This document shows, piece after piece, positions 35,170 through 44,823 of a stretch of DNA of 64,000 nucleotides (position 1 is its first letter; each line of letters begins with the position of its first letter). Where the stretch lies: positions 62,001 to 126,000 of the forward strand of contig NZ_MZNT01000002.1 in NCBI RefSeq assembly GCF_002042965.1. Direction: 5' to 3'. The stretch comes from Paenibacillus sp. 32352. Its GTDB lineage: Bacteria > Bacillota > Bacilli > Paenibacillales > NBRC-103111. Position numbers and translations under genes: made by a program. The notes beneath the pieces were generated by a model. That model did not search any database, had not been told where the DNA came from, and saw only the letters and a program-made list of their open reading frames with translations.

Positions 35170-36609
35170 ATGGGTGTATATATCCTGCATTCTAATGAAC
35201 CGACCTTGCATTTGCTTCTGGAACGAGTCGAGGTTCCGCACGGAACGAGATTGGCAGCTTCTTCGGAATCCGCCTGTGTCATCCACTGGGGCTGTTTTCA
35301 CGCGGAAAAATCAGGCCGAAGCGTTCTGCAATCGGTCAAGTATATATTACGTGCTTCCAATCCGAGGAGGGCGGCAGACATTCTGCAGCTTCACGGGATT
35401 CGTATGGCCGACGGGGAGGAAGTCGGGCAGCTGCGGTTTACCTATGAATTTCTTATCCCTGTCTTCCATCTTCAGGCGCTTGCGCTGTTTCAAAAGTCGA
35501 AGGGCGTGTTCATCGGCATGCCCCATCCGCTGAATCAGCAGCGCGAGACGGAATTTGAAGAGGTGGGGAGCGAGACCTCCTCCTACCACGGGATGAGAGC
35601 GAAGCGGGAGGCCATCAAGAGCATCTATGCATTGGGTCTGGATTATGGCGTTGTAAAAGTAGGAGTTCGTCCTGGAGGCGAACTAATCATATTGGAAGTT
35701 TCGGCTGTCCCCGAGCTTACGGAGAGGCTTGCCGAGCTGTTTGCCGATGCCATTAACCGGTATGCTAAGGAATTGGAGACCAGCTCCGATAAGCATGCCG
35801 ATGAGGTCATGGTAGGGGCGGACCCGGAGTTTTTGCTGCTCAATGCTCAAGGAAAGGTCATTTTTGCTGACAAATTCATGGACAAAGAAGGTCCCATCGG
35901 CTGCGATGCGATCGTTCTTCCGAACTTTCGTAAAATCTATCCTTTGGCAGAGCTTCGTCCTGAGCCGAGCAAGGATATTAGGCAGGTCGTCATGAATTTG
36001 CGACGTACGATGCAGCTGGCGGCAAGAAGCATCAACGACGGCAATTTGCATTGGGTCGCGGGAGGGATGCCGGTGAAGGGCTTCCCTCTTGGAGGGCATA
36101 TCCATTTCAGCGGCGTTAGATTGAGCAGCGAGCTGTTGAGGGTGCTGGATAATTATTTGGCTCTGCCGATTGTCCTGTTAGAAGGAGAAACGACGGGAGG
36201 AAGAAGGCCGAAGTACGGATTTTTAGGGGATTTTCGCAGGCAGCGCCACGGCGGCTTCGAATACAGGGTTCTGCCAAGCTGGGTCATATCTCCGACGGTG
36301 ACCAAGGGGGTACTGGCGCTTGCCAAGCTCATTGCGGATCATTACCAGATGCTTCAGGCAAGACCGCTTTCCGAGACGGATGTGCAGGAGGCCTATTACA
36401 AAGGTGATAAAACGCGGATTCGCCCCTTAATCCCGGCATTGTGGAGCGATCTTATGAGACTGCCGGGTTATCGCAGGCACGAGTCGTATATTGCTCCTCT
36501 CAAATCGCATTTATTGAAAATGAAAGCATGGAACGAGCAGGAGGATATCCGCCCCAAATGGAAAATCGGGCCTTTTCAGAGAAAAGAAGAATCGTCTATT
36601 AATTCGTGA
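35170..36609 (+). CDS. Amidoligase-domain protein (phiEco32-type COOH-NH2 ligase) with ATP-grasp-like N-terminus
   Basis: 479 aa. The C-terminal half shows the marks of the phage phiEco32-like amidoligase type 2 family (glutamine-synthetase-like fold): VGADPEFLLLN (about 215), GPIGCDA, AELRPEPS (about 270), GGHIHFSG (about 318) and FEYRVLPSWV. Such enzymes join a carboxylate to an amine using ATP. The N-terminal half contains SNPRRAADILQLHGIRMADG and GLDYGVVKVGVRPGGELIILEVSAVPEL, which resemble the ends of ATP-grasp domains of YheC/D-type proteins, though the nucleotide-binding lysines are not obvious. ATG 35170 follows AAAGGAGG. The place between cotE and mutS suggests a spore-envelope role; that is inference. 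It has its own transcript start or reads through the cotE terminator. Confidence 0.8.
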   Translation: MGVYILHSNEPTLHLLLERVEVPHGTRLAASSESACVIHWGCFHAEKSGRSVLQSVKYILRASNPRRAADILQLHGIRMADGEEVGQLRFTYEFLIPVFHLQALALFQKSKGVFIGMPHPLNQQRETEFEEVGSETSSYHGMRAKREAIKSIYALGLDYGVVKVGVRPGGELIILEVSAVPELTERLAELFADAINRYAKELETSSDKHADEVMVGADPEFLLLNAQGKVIFADKFMDKEGPIGCDAIVLPNFRKIYPLAELRPEPSKDIRQVVMNLRRTMQLAARSINDGNLHWVAGGMPVKGFPLGGHIHFSGVRLSSELLRVLDNYLALPIVLLEGETTGGRRPKYGFLGDFRRQRHGGFEYRVLPSWVISPTVTKGVLALAKLIADHYQMLQARPLSETDVQEAYYKGDKTRIRPLIPALWSDLMRLPGYRRHESYIAPLKSHLLKMKAWNEQEDIRPKWKIGPFQRKEESSINS

Positions 36610-36683
36610 TATAATAGGGAGCAAGCTAGTAGAAGCAGCTTACATAAAGCAAGTCAGAGATGAAGTAGCATGGAGGAACGAGC

Positions 36684-39458
36684 ATGGCCAAATATACGCC
36701 GATGATCGAGCAATACCTCAGCGTCAAGGCCGAGGTGCAGGATGCTTTTTTGTTTTTTCGCCTAGGCGATTTTTATGAAATGTTTTTTGAAGATGCAGTT
36801 AATGCCTCCAGGGAACTAGAAATTACACTGACCGGAAGGGAAGGGGGAGCCGAGGAACGCATTCCCATGTGCGGCATTCCCTATCATTCGGCGGATAACT
36901 ATATAGCCCGGTTGATAGAAAAGGGGTACAAGGTTGCGATTTGCGAGCAGGTGGAGGATCCTTCCCAGGCGAAAGGCGTTGTGAAGCGGGAGATCGTTCG
37001 CATTGTGACTCCGGGAACAGTGATGGATTCAAGGCTTCTGGGAGAGTCAAGCAACAATTACATGGTGTCGGTGACGGAAACCGGACACGGCATGTACGGC
37101 TTCGCGGCTTGTGACATTTCAACGGGCGAGCTGTTCGTGACCCGCTTGGAAGGGACGCTCTCTCTTGTTGCCGATGAGATGAATGTATATCATCCCTCGG
37201 AGCTCCTCGGAACGCCGGAGCTGCTGGAGCGGCTCAAGGAGCACATGTCCGCCTCAGCGGGACAATCGCTGGTCATCACTCCTAGACCTGGCAGCAAGGT
37301 ACATAACGGCATTCAGCTTAGTGATTTTTTTGCGGCCGAGGAGCTGTCTGCCCTTCATAGAGAGGGCCAAGCCTGCGTGGAGCAGCTCATGCTGTATCTT
37401 ACAGAAACGCAAAAGAGATCCCTTGTGCATATCAAGCACATCCGGGTCTATGAGCCGAATCAATATATGATTATGGACCCGTTCACAAGACGGAATCTGG
37501 AGCTTGTGGAGACGGTTAGAGACCGGACCAAGAAGGGGACGCTGCTGTGGCTCCTGGATAAAACGATCACGGCTATGGGCGGCCGTCTGCTGCGCAGATG
37601 GATCGAGAAGCCGCTCATGAGCGAATCGGCGATTCAGGAAAGGCTTGAGGCGGTGGACAGGCTCTATCATCAGCTGATTGTCCGCGATGAGCTGAAGCAA
37701 GCCTTGAAGGAAGTATATGATCTGGAGCGCTTGGTGGCGCGTATCTCCTACGGCAGCGCGAATGCAAGAGATCTGCTCGCGTTGAAGTCATCGCTGCAGC
37801 AGGTTCCGAGGCTTAAGCAGGTGTGTGAAATGTCGGGCTCCGAGACGCTGACGAAGCTCACCTCAAGAATGGACCCCTGCCAGGATGTCATGTCCTGGAT
37901 TGAAGAGGCCATAGCGGAGGAGCCTCCGGTGTCCGTTAGAGACGGCGGTATGATTAAGCCGGGCTACCATGCCTACCTGGATCAGCTTCGCGAAGCCAGC
38001 ACGAACGGGAAACGCTGGATTGCGGAGCTGGAGAAGCAGGAGAGGGAGCGCACCGGCGTCAAGTCGCTTAAGATCGGTTATAACAAAGTGTTCGGATACT
38101 ACATTGAGGTTACGAAAGCGAACTTGTCCTCCCTGGAGGAGGGGCGCTATGAACGCAAGCAGACCCTCGCTAATGCGGAGAGGTTCGTCACCCCGGAGCT
38201 GAAGGAAAAAGAAGGACTTATTCTCGAAGCACAGGAAAAAATGGTGGATCTCGAATACGAGCTTTTCATGCAGCTGCGGGACAAGCTATCCGCTCACATT
38301 ACAAGGCTTCAGCAGCTTGCCGAGCTGATTGCGACGGTAGACGTATACCAGTCACTGGCAGCGGTAAGCGCGGCGAACCGTTATACGCGTCCTCAGATCG
38401 GAGAATTTTACGAGCTTCAAATCCAAGAAGGACGGCACCCCGTCGTAGAAGCCGTCATGCAGGACGGCGTGTTCATTTCCAACGATACGAAGCTTAGCAC
38501 GGATGAAGGGCATATGCTGCTGATTACCGGACCGAATATGGCAGGAAAAAGCACCTATATGCGTCAGGTTGCCATCATCTGCCTTATGGCCCAAATCGGC
38601 TGCTTCGTGCCCGCCGAGTCCGCTAAAGTCCCGATTCTGGACCGAATCTTTACAAGAATCGGTGCGGCCGACGATTTGATAGGCGGTCAGAGCACCTTTA
38701 TGGTCGAGATGATGGACATTCAGGTGATGACGGAGAAAGCGACGGACAAAAGCCTGGTCATCATCGACGAGCTAGGCAGAGGCACCTCGACAGGGGAAGG
38801 AATGTCCATTGCTCAGGCAGTCATCGAATACCTGCATGATCGCATAGGCTGCAAAACGCTGGTGTCCACCCATTTTCACGAGCTCGCTCATCTCGAAGAC
38901 ACACTGAAGGGCCTGCGGAACTGCTGCATGGCCGTTAAGGAAAGCGGACGGCAGGTCACCTTCCTGCGCAAGCTGATTCCGGGCGCCGCGAGCACTAGCT
39001 ACGGTATCTACTGCGCCCAAATTGCCGGGCTGCCTAACGGCATCATTGACCGTTCCTACGAGCTGCTTCACGCTTTTGAAGCGCGTGCTGACCTGGTACA
39101 AGGCCATGCACAGGCGGCTGCAGCCATGGAGGATGCAAGGGATAAGGCACCGGTAACGCAGGGGGATAGCGATCACTCTTCACATGAACCGGCAGCTGCG
39201 CAGGAATCGCAAGGCGTTGGCGAGAAGGCGGATTCATCTGTGATACCCGCACTGACTCCGTCCGAGCAGGTTAAAGAGACCTCCTACGTTCAATTAAGCC
39301 TGTTTCAAGAAGCGCAGCCGGTGTCGGACAAGTCGAAGAAAAAGACGGATCCGCGAATGGAGCAGGTTGCAGAGCAACTGAAAACGACGGATTTAATGAA
39401 TATGACACCAATGATGGCCATGAACTTTTTATATGAATTGAAAAGACAATTATCATAA
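36684..39458 (+). CDS. mutS: DNA mismatch repair ATPase MutS
   Basis: 924 aa, somewhat longer than the usual 850-870. Mismatch-binding FFRLGDFYEMF (Phe-x-Glu motif) lies near residue 30. The core and clamp domains are followed by an ABC-type ATPase: Walker A TGPNMAGKSTYMRQ (about 614), signature region STFMVEMMD, Walker B VIIDELGRGTS and switch STHFHELA. The extra length is a polar linker (about 815-875) before a beta-clamp-binding motif QLSLF and the C-terminal dimer helix MMAMNFLYELKR. It recognises mispairs and recruits MutL. ATG 36684 follows GGAGGAACG. Confidence 0.97.
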   Translation: MAKYTPMIEQYLSVKAEVQDAFLFFRLGDFYEMFFEDAVNASRELEITLTGREGGAEERIPMCGIPYHSADNYIARLIEKGYKVAICEQVEDPSQAKGVVKREIVRIVTPGTVMDSRLLGESSNNYMVSVTETGHGMYGFAACDISTGELFVTRLEGTLSLVADEMNVYHPSELLGTPELLERLKEHMSASAGQSLVITPRPGSKVHNGIQLSDFFAAEELSALHREGQACVEQLMLYLTETQKRSLVHIKHIRVYEPNQYMIMDPFTRRNLELVETVRDRTKKGTLLWLLDKTITAMGGRLLRRWIEKPLMSESAIQERLEAVDRLYHQLIVRDELKQALKEVYDLERLVARISYGSANARDLLALKSSLQQVPRLKQVCEMSGSETLTKLTSRMDPCQDVMSWIEEAIAEEPPVSVRDGGMIKPGYHAYLDQLREASTNGKRWIAELEKQERERTGVKSLKIGYNKVFGYYIEVTKANLSSLEEGRYERKQTLANAERFVTPELKEKEGLILEAQEKMVDLEYELFMQLRDKLSAHITRLQQLAELIATVDVYQSLAAVSAANRYTRPQIGEFYELQIQEGRHPVVEAVMQDGVFISNDTKLSTDEGHMLLITGPNMAGKSTYMRQVAIICLMAQIGCFVPAESAKVPILDRIFTRIGAADDLIGGQSTFMVEMMDIQVMTEKATDKSLVIIDELGRGTSTGEGMSIAQAVIEYLHDRIGCKTLVSTHFHELAHLEDTLKGLRNCCMAVKESGRQVTFLRKLIPGAASTSYGIYCAQIAGLPNGIIDRSYELLHAFEARADLVQGHAQAAAAMEDARDKAPVTQGDSDHSSHEPAAAQESQGVGEKADSSVIPALTPSEQVKETSYVQLSLFQEAQPVSDKSKKKTDPRMEQVAEQLKTTDLMNMTPMMAMNFLYELKRQLS

Positions 39459-39494
39459 AGCTCTAAATTCCAGTTTCCTATCTTGAAAGGATGA

Positions 39495-40673
39495 ATGTCT
39501 ATGAACAGGATCGGCAACCGATCCATGGTACGGCGCACCGCTGCTGCCCTAATCTCTCTTTCCTTATTATTTCCAACGGTTCCTACGGTATTTGCCGCCG
39601 ACAAATCGGATGCCGATACGACACGCCTGACCGAAGTGCTGGATCTGATCGAGCAAAATCATGTCAGCGCCCCGAGCAAGCAAAAGCTGACCGATATCGC
39701 GATTCAATCGATGGTGGAGTCCTTGAATGACCCATACACTATTTATTTCACACCGGAGGAACTGAAGCAGTTTCAAAATTCGTTGGAAAATAATTACGTA
39801 GGCGTCGGAATCCGCGTTCGGGCGGAGGACAATAATGCCTATGTAACCGAGGTGTTCGACGGGCCTGCGCAGAAAGCAGGGATGCTTCCCGGGGACAGAA
39901 TAACCGCTGTTAACGGCGAGTCGGCCGAAGGGCTAAAGCTGGATGATGTCACCAAGAAAATTTTGGGACCGGAAGGTACAGCTGTATCTGTTACGGTGGA
40001 GCGCAATAAGCAGTCTCTGGTCCTTCAGATGACCAGACAAACGATTCAGGTACCTGTCGTCACCCATAAACGGTTCGATCCGGGGGTCGGATATATTCGC
40101 GTCACCGGATTTTCAAGCGAAGCCGACGAGCAGACCGCTGCCCAGTTGGCCGAGCTAAAGCAGCAGGGAATCCAGAGTCTGATCCTGGATTTGCGAGATA
40201 ATCCGGGCGGCCTGGTCGAGTCCGCTCAAAATATGGCCAGACTGTTTGTAAAGGAAGGCGTGCTGATTCATACCAAAGATAAAAACAATGTGGATACTCC
40301 GGTCAAGTTCTCCAATGGGACAACCCAGCCGTTCCCTCTGTATATCCTGGTCAACGAATACAGCGCCAGCGCTTCGGAGGTTCTGACGGGAGCCTTGCAG
40401 GATTACAATGTGGTGGCCAAAGTCATCGGCAAAAAGACGTTCGGCAAGGGAAGCGTTCAGTCCGTTTATCCGCTCTCTAGCGGGGGCGCGTTGAAGGTGA
40501 CGATAGAAGAATACTTGACGCCGAAGCTGCGCAAAGTGAACAAAGTCGGACTGAATCCCGATGTAGAAGTCGATGGAGAAGTGCCGCAGCTCATTACGGC
40601 GCTGCATGAGGCAGGCGTTAGCAGCGTGAATGTGGAGCTGAGCAAAAAAAGGTGTATCCATCAACAAGATTGA
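39495..40673 (+). CDS. S41 (C-terminal processing) peptidase, main frame ending at a frameshift
   Basis: 392 codons. Signal peptide (about 1-35, ending VFAA), then a PDZ domain (VGVGIRVRAEDNNAYVTEV, about 100-175) and the S41 catalytic core with DLRDNPGG, Ser in EYSASASEV and Lys in GKKTFGKGSVQ. It is a CtpA/CtpB-type secreted or membrane-associated protease. The frame breaks at a run of seven A (40644-40650) and stops at 40673, but coding continues in the +1 frame to 40956. Removing one A restores a 486-aa protein. The start could be ATG 39495 or, with better spacing to GAAAGG, ATG 39501. It lies between mutS and mutL. Confidence 0.9.
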   Translation: MSMNRIGNRSMVRRTAAALISLSLLFPTVPTVFAADKSDADTTRLTEVLDLIEQNHVSAPSKQKLTDIAIQSMVESLNDPYTIYFTPEELKQFQNSLENNYVGVGIRVRAEDNNAYVTEVFDGPAQKAGMLPGDRITAVNGESAEGLKLDDVTKKILGPEGTAVSVTVERNKQSLVLQMTRQTIQVPVVTHKRFDPGVGYIRVTGFSSEADEQTAAQLAELKQQGIQSLILDLRDNPGGLVESAQNMARLFVKEGVLIHTKDKNNVDTPVKFSNGTTQPFPLYILVNEYSASASEVLTGALQDYNVVAKVIGKKTFGKGSVQSVYPLSSGGALKVTIEEYLTPKLRKVNKVGLNPDVEVDGEVPQLITALHEAGVSSVNVELSKKRCIHQQD

Positions 40674-40956
40674 CGTAGAGGACAGCTTTAACGTTGTTCG
40701 TGACAACGGAGAACTGTATGTTCCTTCCAGATTGCTTAGCTCACTGTTGAACGCATCGATCCAATGGAATGCCGAGCAGCAGGCGGTTGAGGTGTCCGTG
40801 AATGATTCGAAGCATACTTACAGCACCGCAGACGGTTCGCTTCTGCTTCAGAACGGGTCCAGCTATTTGAATATGAACCGCTTTAAGCAGGACTTTCCAG
40901 AACTGAATTGGTCCGATACGGACGGTCAAGTGGAGTTAAGCGTTACTAAGGGGTAA
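40651..40956 (+). pseudogene. Displaced C-terminal domain of the S41 peptidase (out of frame)
   Basis: Read in the frame beginning at GGT 40651, this gives about 101 residues continuing the peptidase: GVSINKIDVEDSFNVV, then GELYVPSRLLSSLL and QWNAEQQAVEV. That is a copper-amine-oxidase-N-like stalk domain found at the ends of secreted Paenibacillus proteins. There is no ribosome site for an independent start. It is either translated by slippage at the A7 run or lost. The stop at 40954-40956 lies six bases before mutL. Confidence 0.8.
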
Positions 40957-40961
40957 TAGCT

Positions 40962-43049
40962 ATGGGTAAAATAAAAATTTTGGATGAGCATATTGCCAAT
41001 CAGATAGCAGCCGGCGAGGTTGTGGAGCGGCCCTCCTCCGTAGTTAAAGAGCTGGTGGAAAATGCCATTGATGCGGGAAGCACCCGGATTGATGTCGCGA
41101 TCGAAGAAGGCGGACTTGAGCTCATTCGCGTTACGGATAATGGCACCGGCATGGAGAGGGACGACTGTGAGGTTGCCTTCTTCCGGCATGCGACTAGCAA
41201 GATTGCGAGCTCTCAGGATCTGTTCTCGATACGGACGCTGGGCTTTAGGGGGGAGGCGCTGCCAAGTATCGCGGCGGTGTCGAAAGTAACCTGCGTGACT
41301 TCCACGGAAACGAACGGCCTGGGCTACAGGATGGTCATCGAGGGAGGCACGGTCAAGGAATTTACGGACGCCGCTTCCCCGAGGGGCACGGATATACAGG
41401 TGCGCGAGCTGTTTTATAACACTCCGGCCCGGCTCAAATATATGAAGACGATACAGACTGAGCTTGGCCATGTTTCGGACTTTATCTACCGGTTAAGTCT
41501 GGCCCATCCGGAGATTGCTTTCACTTTGAAGCATAACGGGGGCCAGCTGATTCAAACGCTGGGTAACGGAGATATGCTGCAGGTGATCGCGGCCATCTAT
41601 GGAACGGCAGTGGCCAAGAATATGCTGCTGATCGAAGGGGAGCATCTCGATTATTCTATTCGGGGATATATCGGCAAGCCCGAGACGACGCGGGCCAACC
41701 GTAACGGCATCTCGACGGTTATCAATGGAAGATATATCCGCAATTACACCCTGATTCACGCTCTAATGCAGGGCTATCATACCTTGCTGCCCATTAACCG
41801 CTATCCGATAGCCGCTTTTCATATCGAGACGGATCCGACGCTTGTCGATGTTAACGTCCATCCGGCGAAGCTGGAGGTGCGGTTCAGCAAAGAGCAGGAG
41901 CTGATTCAGTTCGTTGAGGAGCAGGTTCGGCAGGTCCTGAATAAGCAGGTGCTTATTCCTTCCGCGGCCACGGCAGGCAAAACGAAGAAAGAAGCATTCG
42001 TGCAGGAGCAGATGGAGCTGTACCGGGCTTCTGGCCTGCCTCCGGTTCCGCCTGAACCGGTAAGCGGGCAGGCAGCTTCTGTTGAAACCAGCGAAGCGTT
42101 TCGGTCTGGAGCACCAGGAGCATGGGGAGCCGGCACGGCCGGCAGTATTCGCGAAATGCACCCTTCGGGTCCAGCGGAACCGTCCATTGCACAAGCAAGA
42201 TCAGTAAGAAGCAATGAACCGAAGGAAAGCTATGGCGGCCGTTATGACGGTATCAGCGGATCATCGGCGGCTGGATCCTACAGCTTCGACCCATCGAAGA
42301 CTCAAAGCAGTGGATATGCCCAGAGCCAGTCAAGCCTTCGGTCGGGAACAGGTGCTTATGGGGATCGTACCCCTGAACGTACCCAGGCTGAGCAAGCGGC
42401 GGCGAGCAGTGCTCTGCTTCGATCCATTACAGTGGATCAGGAGCAGGAAGCCCCCTCGCTTCCGGCTTTTCCGAAGCTGTACCCGATCGGGCAGATGCAT
42501 GGGACCTATATTGTTGCGCAAAATGAGGAAGGTTTATTTTTAATCGACCAGCATGCCGCGCATGAACGGATCAATTATGAGTATTACTATGAAAAGTTTG
42601 GAAAGCCTGCAGAAGCCAGTCAAGAGCTTCTGGTGCCCATTACATTGGAATTTACGCCCTCCGAGGCAGAGAGGCTGAAGGAAAAACTGCCTATGCTGGA
42701 GCAAGCTGGGGTTTATTTGGAGCCGTTTGGTGGAAATGATTATTTGGTAAGAGCCTATCCTCATTGGTTCCCTTCAGGCGAGGAACGCGCTCTGGTTGAG
42801 GAAATGACCGAATGGCTGTTATCCGAACGTAAAACCATTGATCTAGGAAAGCTGAGGGAGAAGGCGGCGATTATGTGCTCCTGCAAAGCGTCGATCAAAG
42901 CGAATCAAAGCTTGAGCACGCTCGAAATCGAAGGCTTGCTCGATCGGCTGGCAGCTTGCAGAAATCCCTATACTTGTCCGCACGGACGTCCTATCGTCAT
43001 CAGCTTCTCCACATACGAGCTGGAAAAAATGTTTAAGCGGGTGATGTAG
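40962..43049 (+). CDS. mutL: DNA mismatch repair endonuclease MutL
   Basis: 695 aa. N-terminal GHKL ATPase with IAAGEVVERPSSVVKELVENAIDAG, DNGTGM and GFRGEALPSIA. A long Ser/Gly/Gln-rich linker spans about 340-500. The C-terminal endonuclease domain has DQHAAHERINYEYY (about 527; the DQHAxxExxxxE metal motif), a beta-clamp motif QELLVP, and a zinc-type ending ACKASIKANQ and CPHGRP. This is the nicking type found in bacteria without MutH. ATG 40962 begins five bases after the previous reading frame's stop. Confidence 0.97.
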   Translation: MGKIKILDEHIANQIAAGEVVERPSSVVKELVENAIDAGSTRIDVAIEEGGLELIRVTDNGTGMERDDCEVAFFRHATSKIASSQDLFSIRTLGFRGEALPSIAAVSKVTCVTSTETNGLGYRMVIEGGTVKEFTDAASPRGTDIQVRELFYNTPARLKYMKTIQTELGHVSDFIYRLSLAHPEIAFTLKHNGGQLIQTLGNGDMLQVIAAIYGTAVAKNMLLIEGEHLDYSIRGYIGKPETTRANRNGISTVINGRYIRNYTLIHALMQGYHTLLPINRYPIAAFHIETDPTLVDVNVHPAKLEVRFSKEQELIQFVEEQVRQVLNKQVLIPSAATAGKTKKEAFVQEQMELYRASGLPPVPPEPVSGQAASVETSEAFRSGAPGAWGAGTAGSIREMHPSGPAEPSIAQARSVRSNEPKESYGGRYDGISGSSAAGSYSFDPSKTQSSGYAQSQSSLRSGTGAYGDRTPERTQAEQAAASSALLRSITVDQEQEAPSLPAFPKLYPIGQMHGTYIVAQNEEGLFLIDQHAAHERINYEYYYEKFGKPAEASQELLVPITLEFTPSEAERLKEKLPMLEQAGVYLEPFGGNDYLVRAYPHWFPSGEERALVEEMTEWLLSERKTIDLGKLREKAAIMCSCKASIKANQSLSTLEIEGLLDRLAACRNPYTCPHGRPIVISFSTYELEKMFKRVM

Positions 43050-43847
43050 TTGCTGATTACAACCTCGTATGATCCACGACAAGAGCAGCTTGCGCTCGCA
43101 CAACGGCTTTTGGAGCAGCTGAAGCAGATGGAAGGAGTTACAGGACCGCTGCGGATCGTACCAAGAGCCCGGCTCTCTCTGCCCCAGATGAGGGAGCGTT
43201 ATAAAGAAATGGACATCGTGCTTGTATCCAGAGAGCGAATAGAGTATTATCATGAACAGCAGCCTGCAATGTTTTTTCATCCCAGCACGGCAGCGATTCG
43301 GATCAAACGGCTGCTGAATGGGGAACAGGATACTTTGCTGCACTTGGCTCAAGTCCAGCCGGGGGATACCGTATTGGATTGCACCGCTGGTTTAGGGTCA
43401 GACTCCATCGTGTTTTCATTTGGAGCCGGTGAAGCCGGAGCGGTAACGGCATTGGAAAGCAGTCCGTTACAATGCTTGCTGCTGCAGCACGGGCTGGGCT
43501 CATATTATTCCGACATTCCCGGAATGATAGAAGCTATGCGGCGAATCCGAACGGTTCAGACGGATCACCTGGACTTTTTGCGTCAGCAGAAGGACCGGTC
43601 GTTCGATGTCGTATACTTCGATCCGATGTTCCGCAAGCCGATTCATGAATCAAGCTCCATTCGCTCCATTCGGGGGATTGCCGATTCAAGAGCGCTCTCG
43701 GAGGAAGCTGTTGCCGAAGCGCTGCGGGTTGCCCGGAGGACGGTTGTCATGAAAGAACATCGGGATAGCGGTGAATTCGCCAGACTGGGCTTCACAGAAT
43801 TGCACCGCTCAACAACGAAAATTGCTTACGGAGTGATAAGATTGTGA
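43050..43847 (+). CDS. Class I SAM-dependent methyltransferase (YpiP/RsmJ-like)
   Basis: 265 aa. Rossmann methyltransferase with motif I VLDCTAGLGSDSIVFSFGAG (about 110), ALESSPLQ as the acidic loop and a catalytic-type motif VVYFDPMFRKP (about 190). The DPMF signature and the N-terminal pattern resemble the RsmJ-like (16S rRNA G1516) group and B. subtilis YpiP, but the rRNA target is not proven for this branch. Its TTG start directly follows the mutL stop, with GGGTGATG as ribosome site. It overlaps miaA by four bases. Confidence 0.85.
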   Translation: MLITTSYDPRQEQLALAQRLLEQLKQMEGVTGPLRIVPRARLSLPQMRERYKEMDIVLVSRERIEYYHEQQPAMFFHPSTAAIRIKRLLNGEQDTLLHLAQVQPGDTVLDCTAGLGSDSIVFSFGAGEAGAVTALESSPLQCLLLQHGLGSYYSDIPGMIEAMRRIRTVQTDHLDFLRQQKDRSFDVVYFDPMFRKPIHESSSIRSIRGIADSRALSEEAVAEALRVARRTVVMKEHRDSGEFARLGFTELHRSTTKIAYGVIRL

Positions 43848-44812
43848 CTGAGGCTTTGAGAAAGCCTGGGCTTCTTGTCCTTGTCGGACCTACTGCGGTT
43901 GGCAAGACGAAGCTGAGTATCAGGCTGGCATCCGAGTACGGAGCCGAGATTATTTCGGGCGATTCCATGCAAGTGTATCGCGGAATGGATATCGGTACGG
44001 CGAAAGTAACGCCGGAGGAGCAAATGGGAGTGCCTCATCACCTGATCGACATTCATGACCCGGATTATCCTTTTTCCGTTGCGGAGTTTCAAGAAAGGTC
44101 CCGTAAGCTGATTACGGAGATTCACGATCGGGGCAGACTTCCTTTTATGGTAGGAGGCACCGGTTTATATGTTGAATCGGTCTGCTACGACTATCAATTC
44201 AGCGAAAGCGGCTCGGATGAAGAATACCGGGAAGAACAGCGCCTGTATGCCGAGAAGCATGGGAATGAAGCGTTGTGGGAAAGGCTGCGCGAGGTGGATC
44301 CGGAGACGGCCGAAAGGCTGCATCCCAACGATCAGCGTCGAATAATAAGAGCTCTGGAAGTATTTCACTTAACAGGAGAACGGCTTTCGGAGCAGCTAAA
44401 GGTACAAAAAAAACAGTCTCCCTACGAACTATGTATCATCGGGTTGACAATGGACAGAGCTTTACTATATAAACGTATTGAAGAGCGTATCGATCTCATG
44501 CTGGAGCAAGGTCTGGTGGAAGAGGTGCGGCGTCTTCGAGACCAAGGTTACGGAACACAACACATTTCGATGCAGGGACTTGGCTACAAGGAGATTTTGG
44601 GCTATTTGGAAGGGGCAGCGACCCTGGAAGAGGCGGTTGTTCAGCTGAAGCAGGATACCCGAAGATTCGCCAAGCGCCAGCTCTCGTGGTTTCGCCACAT
44701 GAAGGATATCGAGTGGGTTGATGTGAGTAATCTGGAAAATTTTACTGCCCACTTGGATCAGATTCATGCTATAATAGCAGATAAGCTAAAAATCGAACGT
44801 CAATTTATTTGA
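43844..44812 (+). CDS. miaA: tRNA dimethylallyltransferase MiaA
   Basis: 322 aa. P-loop [13 protein letters not shown], then [38 protein letters not shown] and [13 protein letters not shown], all MiaA signatures. It adds a dimethylallyl group to A37 of tRNAs that read UNN codons. The start is GTG 43844, overlapping the methyltransferase stop as GTGA. The miaA-hfq order is common to many bacteria. Confidence 0.97.
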   Translation: MTEALRKPGLLVLVGPTAVGKTKLSIRLASEYGAEIISGDSMQVYRGMDIGTAKVTPEEQMGVPHHLIDIHDPDYPFSVAEFQERSRKLITEIHDRGRLPFMVGGTGLYVESVCYDYQFSESGSDEEYREEQRLYAEKHGNEALWERLREVDPETAERLHPNDQRRIIRALEVFHLTGERLSEQLKVQKKQSPYELCIIGLTMDRALLYKRIEERIDLMLEQGLVEEVRRLRDQGYGTQHISMQGLGYKEILGYLEGAATLEEAVVQLKQDTRRFAKRQLSWFRHMKDIEWVDVSNLENFTAHLDQIHAIIADKLKIERQFI

Positions 44813-44823
44813 GGGGGCCCATG

